From the NCBI GenBank assembly GCA_001931875.2, contig MSJH02000479.1:62001-126000 (forward strand): a stretch of 64,000 nucleotides of DNA. Reading direction: 5' to 3'. A program made the position numbers and the translations under genes. The notes under the pieces were generated by a model. The model worked only from the letters and a program-made list of their open reading frames with translations. It had not been told where the DNA came from and searched no databases. Source of the stretch: Byssochlamys sp. IMV 00236 (Eukaryota > Ascomycota > Eurotiomycetes > Eurotiales > Thermoascaceae). Of the stretch, positions 58,107-64,000 are shown piece after piece; position 1 is the first letter of the stretch, and each line of letters opens with the position of its first letter.

Positions 58107-60311
58107 GATCAACGAGAACACCTGAAGAGAGAGGCTAGAAAGGTCTTCAGAGACAAGACAAGCGCGCTGATGATGATAAGTGTTTAGATGAAAGTAAAGC
58201 AGGAAATCCCTGATCGCAAATGGATGTATTTATTGTCTGCCTTGTAAGTTGTCTCCCGTCGGCTGTCCGAACCGCCAAGTAAGCACTTAAGTAGAGAGGG
58301 TCACGCAAACGGCAACCAAACCAGGACAGTTCCACCACGTAAGGTTTGCGCTACGATGATATTCGAGGTACAAGGAGGTACAAGTCATAATAATGATTAT
58401 TATTATTATTATTATTGTCACTGCCTAAGTACTCGAGCCATCTAATTATCTCTCGCGTGCGATGCGGCAATGCTACTGTCCGATCACCATCACCCAGAGG
58501 AATGACTGGGCCTCGCAACCATTCCGGAATCGCGCACAATTGAAGTTCTGGAAGTCTCGACGAAAGGATAAAGCAGGGTCTCTCCAATTCCTAGCTATTG
58601 GAGGACTCTTTGCTGACGGAAGGGAAACCCTGAGCATTCTAATGGTGTTATTGCGCTTTTGTAGAGTCACCATTTATATATGGTAGCGCAGTGGTCTGGT
58701 TGTCCGGCCACATCAAGAACTTAGCTTGTCCATCACAAAGGATCCTGTAAACTAAATAAGACAGATATCTCTATTTTTCAGGTAGAAGAAATGGATAAGC
58801 AGAGCGGTACAACCTTTTTTCTTGGTTCCCCGCAGAGTTCGACCTAGGCAAACCTTTTTCTTACAGGATCAGACTTTAAACCTACGTACCTAGGTACCTA
58901 GTTACTATTCATATTCCCATCCTTCCATCCAACAACAAAGTTACGAGGGTGGTACCAATCTAGCACTTTCTTCATATTCTATATGCTCTATATATTCTAT
59001 ATATACCAGATTCTACTTGCAGTCGTGCACAAATAACTCGCCTGGTACTCAAACCCAGATTGGAACCAGCAAGCCTGCACGTGAAGACATCCGGGCTCTC
59101 CGAAAGCTACTACTACTTAAGCTCCTGAGCTGAGAGATTATTATTAACCTGACAAACTTCTAACCCCGCATATTATTTTATTCCTATCATCTATGTAACT
59201 GTCTAGCGCTCCCCAGTCTGTTCTTTTTCGAGCCTAGACTGTTCATGGAAAGTCTGCTGCTGATCCGCAATATGAGAGGAGCTTTCCCTTTTCCAATTAT
59301 TATTATACTGACAGACGCTCCAATAGTCTTTTCTAGAGGCTAGAAGGATGCTTGTTCCGTATCCCTTTTATCGCACAGAGGACGGCAGATATCGGGCATG
59401 GCATGCACGATTCCAGGGATCACGTCGAGCCAAGTTGCCAAGCTGAAGCTTTCGTGAGACGACCATCGACGGCGTTCTCCGCACGACAGAAGCCCAGAAG
59501 CCTGAGCTAGTTATCGGCCACTATCAGTTTCCCACTAACGCAGACTGTTTCCAGAGAAGCAGTTGAGACTGTGCATATAATAATGTTCTTTGTGCGTCGA
59601 TCGCAGATCTGGGGAAGACTTGAGGTTGACACATTATTATTATATGCCAATTCGCTTCTACGAGTCCTCGATTTTTCCTGCTCGAGACATGCACATGCTC
59701 ATCTGTCCCGTGGTACATGGATCGGCAAGCCGCCATGGCCTGTTTGCCGCCGCCACGCTGCGAAAGACAAGCAAAAACGCCTTCCAGAAGGTCACTGCTC
59801 GAACTAGACGCAAATTCGACCGGCGCGATCTCGTTAGCCCAGCACGATAGGGTTCCCCAAGTGTAACATCCTTATCTTTCGGCCCACATTACCGAGTTGA
59901 CTGGCCCGTCACCCAAACTGTGCGCGGAGCGGCTACCTTCGCACCTAAACCAGGGCACGCGAGCTCGATGGCACGCTTCCTGATAAAAGTAAGCTCGATG
60001 GCCATCTGTGGGCGGGAAAAAAATGGCCGAGCAAAACGGGGTCTATACTCAGTCGGTTCTCCCCACTAGTGGCCTTGGGTGCTCGTGCCGGTCGACTGGT
60101 TGAAAAAAATTGAGCTTGTCTCGCGTCTTTTATAGACAGTGGGATTCCCATCGCCAAAGCGCCAACTCGTGTCATCTACGAGGAAGACCGGAAATCACCT
60201 CATCCCCTTCCAAGAGGGCCAGTCAAGTCCAGCGTGGACGGTGCGTGCAGTGGCTAAGAGCTTGTCTGGTGGTACTACTCTATCCAGCGGGGTTAGGAAA
60301 CAGAGAGCAAG
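58107..60311. other. 2.2 kb divergent intergenic, deaminase / CNT transporter
   Basis: Contains the promoters of both genes. A (TTA)n microsatellite of about 20 bp lies near 58396-58416. A TAGCGCAGTGG A-box-like word is at 58684-58694, without a close B-box. TACCTAGGTACCTAG words lie near 58885-58900, followed by a TCTATATATTCTATATATA tract near 58985. Open frames at 59.5-59.9 kb show no family resemblance. No GATA-cluster analysis was possible by eye. Confidence 0.5.
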
Positions 60312-62437
60312 ATGGCCGATGCAGTGCCGGAGCGCACTGCTTCTCCAATTTCTCCAGTGTCTCCTGAGATCACGCGCCATTCAGATCCAGCTTTGGATCC
60401 GGCAAACGAGCATCATCATGCTCATCAGCATCATACGGCCTTTGCGGAGCATGGCCGCGAAGACGAGGTGGTCTATTCAAAGGACACCACCTTTGACAAA
60501 TCGGTCATCCCAGACGCCGCCGTAGAGCACAATTCGTTGAACGGGAAAGGCGATAGCAATGGCGACATTGAGGAACTCGGTGAGGGCTCTGCGAAACGGC
60601 CCTGGCACCGGCGTATGGTGAAGCATTGGAGACATGTGTTCCATGCTGCGGTGTGGATTCTCTTCACCGGGTGAGTCCAGCATTTTTGAACATTCTACAT
60701 GTACATCTTCCTGGGAATTGTCTGCCATTGTTCTTTGGTGATGGAGGAATATGAGCTCTGGATGAGACAATTCAACCCCAGGTCAAATGCTTATCTTTTT
60801 CTCTACAGCTGGTGGATTACCGGCTTGATCAAGCATCGATACGACCTCGGATGGTTGATCCCGTTCCTGCTCTACCTCGCCATTACGCTGCGCATCATTT
60901 TCTTCTACGTTCCGATCACGGTCGTCACGATCCCGATGCACTTTGTGTGGAATCACACCTCGCGGCCCTTTGTCCGCTTGATTCCCCAGAAGCTCAGAAC
61001 GCCCGCTGCTGCATTGTTGGTCATTGCAGTGATTCTCGTTGGATCCTTTGCCTCCGAGGAGTCGGCTGATAACACTCGCGCAAACCGTGCCGTCAGTCTG
61101 TTCGGACTAGTCGTCCTGATTTTCGTACTATGGCTTACTTCCAGGAACCGCAAGAAGATCAACTGGCACACGGTCATAGTCGGTATGCTGACGCAGTTCA
61201 TCATTGCGCTGTTCGTCCTGCGCACCAAAGCCGGCTATGATATCTTCAACTTTATCTCCTTGCTTGCCAGAGACTTGCTGGGTTTCGCTGAGCAGGGTGT
61301 CGCTTTCTTGACGGACGACACAACAGCTACTTTGACCTGGTTCCTGGTCAGCGTCATTCCAGCCATTATCTTCTTCGTGTCCCTCGTCCAGCTGTTCTAC
61401 TACGTCGGTATCATCCAGTGGTTTATCGGCAAATTCGCCACTTTCTTCTTCTGGAGCATGCGCGTCTCCGGTGCTGAAGCCGTTGTCGCCGCTGCGTCCC
61501 CCTTCATCGGTCAGGGTGAATCCGCCATGTTGATCAAGCCGTTCATCTCTCACCTCACCATGGCGGAAATCCACCAGATTATGTGCTGCGGTTTCGCAAC
61601 CATCTCCGGTAGTGTGCTTATCGCCTACATCGGTATGGGCGTCAACTCGCAGGCGCTCGTGTCGTCCTGCGTGATGAGTATTCCTGCATCACTTGCCGTC
61701 TCCAAGATGCGCTGGCCAGAGGAAGAAGAGACCTTGACTGCCGGCCGTGTCGTCATTCCTGACGACGACGAGCACCGCGCGGCTAACGCTCTGCACGCCT
61801 TTGCCAACGGTGCCTGGCTGGGTATCAAGATTGCAGGCATGATGTGCGCGACGTTGCTCTGTATCATCTCCCTCATCGGTCTTTGCAACGGATTGCTGAC
61901 CTGGTGGGGTCATTATCTGGATATCAACGATCCGCCATTGACCATCCAGCTGATCATTGGGTATATCTGTTACCCGATCGCCTTCCTGCTTGGAGTTCCC
62001 CGTGACGGGGATCTGCTCAAGGTCGCGCAGTTGATCGGGCTGAAGATCGTTTCTGTAGGTTCTCCTTCCCCCCCCCCCCCTTATTTCTTCTTCTTCCCCC
62101 CCGCCCTCCTACTCTCCAAAGAAGACCTCACTAACAAAACACCCAGAATGAATTCGTCGCCTACAACGCCCTCCAAACCGACCCTGCCTACACCGACATG
62201 TCCGACCGCTCCAAACTCATCGTCACCTACGCTCTCTGCGGCTTCGCCAACATCGGCTCCCTGGGCAACCAGATCGGTGTCCTGAACCAAATCGCCCCTT
62301 CTCGCGGCGGCGACGTCTCTCGCGTTGCGGTCAGTGCCATGTTGACCGGTGCTCTGAGCACGTTCACTAGCGCGAGTATTGCTGGGTTGTTGATCACCAA
62401 TGAGAAGGAGTATTTTTCTTCTTCAAAATCATCATAA
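60312..62437 (+). CDS. cntA: Concentrative nucleoside transporter (CNT family)
   Basis: Plasma-membrane proton/nucleoside symporter importing purine and pyrimidine nucleosides; it matches the type known as CntA in Aspergillus nidulans. Three exons, 60312-60670, 60809-62054 and 62147-62437, sum to 1896 nt and 631 residues. A hydrophilic N-terminal tail of about 100 residues is followed by multiple hydrophobic helices. The CNT signature is seen near residues 338-363 (VSGAEAVVAAASPFIGQGES, then AMLIKPF), including the GQGE element, and a second conserved part, NEFVAYNAL, starts exon 3, with YALCGFANIGSLGNQIG following. Intron 1 (138 nt) splits FTG|WW; intron 2 carries a C13 run at 62068-62080 and a CTAAC branch site. 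The divergent neighbour is an adenosine deaminase, giving a likely uptake-plus-deamination pair. Confidence 0.94.
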
Positions 62438-63227
62438 TCATAGCGTTTGGAGTTGTGTCTTGGTTTTTGTGTTTGTGTTTGTTATTTTTTTTCGTGACCC
62501 TACTATAGGATACGAACAGAACGATCACTTCTTGATGATCTGTCGGAGATTTCAAGGTATTATGTATGTATGTACGATGTAAATTATAACTATTGAGGAT
62601 AAATCAGAGAGAGATAATATCAGATTATCTATAATGATGATCCTTCTAAGAGAAAACATGCAGAGCTCGGAAAGACTTGCGGGTCCGCTTTCAGGGAGTC
62701 TATATACCCTTAGTTAGAGTAGACTCTCGAATCGTATGAAGACTGCAGTCTACAGGCATCAATGAAGACGATGGAAGATAAAGTATATAGACTATATGCT
62801 CCACGTTCTAGATAGATGAATGCATGATGCAAGTAATGCAAAAAGAAACTCAACGCTTTGACTGTAAAGAACTACGCCCCATGTATGTAAGTCCCTTGCA
62901 AGGTTGCATGGACATAAAAGGAGACGTTCAACAGAACGCGAGAAGAAAGAAATGAAACTAATGATAGCGATTTCCAGGAATGCATGCTCGTGTAACTGAT
63001 TCCAGGACCCAAAAAAAGAATCGGGTATAGCCCATTACGCAAAAACTCCAGACCCACGAACCACTTGGATGAGCCACGCCTGTTCCAAAAGCCGACTCGC
63101 CGGACCAGCTTAGCCAATATTATCTCCTGAGAGAATGCAAATTCCCATGAACCTGTTATCTCCAGGCACATGGTATGAAGGTGTCGTTTGCCAGACATAT
63201 AGTTGTAAGTTTTATCCAGCCACTTGT
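62438..63227. other. Intergenic between convergent CNT and UBC11 genes
   Basis: 790 bp, AT-rich from 62560 to 62860, with both 3' UTRs. No coding or RNA signal was recognised. Confidence 0.5.
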
Positions 63228-63911
63228 TCACTCGTCATCCTCAATGTCCCGGTGTCGCGCGAGGACATGGCGCTTGAACTCCTCTGGGTTGCTGTCCCAG
63301 AGCTCAGCCGCCTGGCCGTTCAGTGGGCTTGCACTGGTTATTGAGTTAGCATACTGCACTCGAGAAAACGCCTAATGCATGTCAACCTACTTGTTAGGCT
63401 CCCCCAGCAAGCTCTGTAGACTGAGCAGCACGCTCTGGACGTTGTACACGGCACTCCACTTGTCCTTCAGGATATCAAGACAGATCCGACCGGAGAAATC
63501 CACATTCGGGTGGTAGATGGGCGTCTTGAAGAGCACCGTTGGGGGCGCATAGGGGTAGTTTGTGGGGAAGGAGAAGGACAGCTTCAGGGTGAGGTTCTCG
63601 TACGGCGTCTCGGTCGGACCAACGATGGTCGCCGTCCACGCGAGGAGGTTGCCATCTGCGTTGGGGAAGGCGGAGATGCCCGGGGACGGAGAGAGCATGA
63701 GCTGCATCAGTTCCGTCTGAAGACTGTATGAAAAGAAAAAGAGATCTCAGTATCTTGCATCATAATATTGCATGCCACCACTGCTCAGTCGAGCATTGAC
63801 GTACCGTTTCGTCACACTCTGGGTGTCAGTCCGCTGCGCGGAGGGAGCCAGCTTGGAAGCCTCATGGGCCTCGGGGGCAGCGTTTTGAGTGTCTTCCATC
63901 GTGAAGTCCAT
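63228..63911 (-). CDS. ubc11: Ubiquitin-conjugating enzyme E2, UBC11/UBE2C type
   Basis: E2 enzyme of the UBE2C (UbcH10) class, which works with the anaphase-promoting complex to ubiquitinate mitotic substrates such as cyclin B. Three exons, 63911-63805, 63723-63391 and 63333-63228, sum to 546 nt and 181 residues. The 36-residue N-terminal extension is typical of this class. The E2 core is clear: [23 protein letters not shown] at 107-109, active-site Cys117 in [16 protein letters not shown], and [16 protein letters not shown]. The third exon encodes [20 protein letters not shown] and an acidic end (DIEDDE). Splice junctions are CG|T and AA|T. A second in-frame ATG lies four codons downstream and would shorten the extension slightly. 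Confidence 0.95.
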
Positions 63912-64000
63912 GGTGTTCGGAGATTTTGGGGAGTGGTGTAGATCTTAAAAGCGACCTCTTAAGGTTTGGCTGGAATGTGAGCAACAAGAGCGATCCCCAG
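63912..64000. promoter_or_regulatory. UBC11 upstream region, window edge
   Basis: The last 89 bp are the proximal leader or promoter of the E2 gene. No motif was recognised with confidence. Confidence 0.4.

Noticed and set aside
58681..58845. Possible tRNA or SINE at TAGCGCAGTGG with a later GAGTTCGACCTAGG
   Set aside because: The A-box-like word is good, but the B-box-like word is about 150 nt away and poor; no cloverleaf can be drawn.
1..64000. CRISPR arrays, rRNA genes, intact transposons or a biosynthetic gene cluster
   Set aside because: None seen: no regularly spaced repeats, no reverse transcriptase or transposase frames, and no PKS, NRPS or terpene synthase frames.

Overview
The window reads as nuclear DNA of a filamentous ascomycete, most likely Eurotiales (Aspergillus/Penicillium type). 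The genes have short GT-AG introns (about 50-380 nt), many with a CTAAC/CTAC-like branch site. The gene set is typical of such moulds: an FG nucleoporin with a RanBP1 domain (Nup2), ATG2, a GH55 beta-1,3-glucanase, a fungal CNT nucleoside carrier and a Ris1/Uls1-type SNF2 RING protein. There is no intact transposon, CRISPR array, rRNA or confident tRNA. The species call is inference; gene models were built by joining exons across splice sites visible in the sequence.

Layout. 0.9-5 kb: RPL8 and AP-3 sigma on the minus strand, then a divergent mitochondrial EngB-type GTPase. 5.6-9.4 kb: Ris1-like SNF2/RING protein (minus). 11.3-14.2 kb: an F-box-like protein and a small SCP2 protein (plus). 15-17.6 kb: secreted GH55 glucanase (minus). 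17.6-22.4 kb: gene-free stretch with one tRNA-like box pair. 22.4-26.7 kb: Nup2. 27.9-28.7 kb: RPL31 (minus). 30.1-31.7 kb: SnoaL-like protein and a nitrilase/omega-amidase, convergent. 32.5-41 kb: accessory-looking stretch with two clear pseudogenes (a decayed fungal gene and an MFS transporter carrying a micro-inversion), a possible third scrap, a lineage-type disordered protein and a methyltransferase. 41-45.5 kb: a 1436-residue disordered protein with two C-terminal membrane helices (minus). 46.3-46.8 kb: GC-rich hairpin-rich island ending in T7, a candidate non-coding RNA. 48.8-55.5 kb: ATG2 (minus). 56.3-62.4 kb: an ADGF-type adenosine deaminase and a CNT nucleoside transporter, divergent. 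63.2-63.9 kb: the E2 enzyme UBC11/UBE2C (minus).

How genes fit together. Most are independent housekeeping genes. The clearest functional pair is the CNT transporter with the adenosine deaminase, which share a 2.2 kb divergent intergenic region and would act in sequence in purine nucleoside salvage. The two ribosomal protein genes both carry a GTCACGTG element within about 250 bp of their start codons. The points most worth a second look are the roughly 75-bp micro-inversion inside the MFS pseudogene, the structured RNA candidate at 46.5 kb, and two stop-free introns of 3n length (EngB, ATG2).
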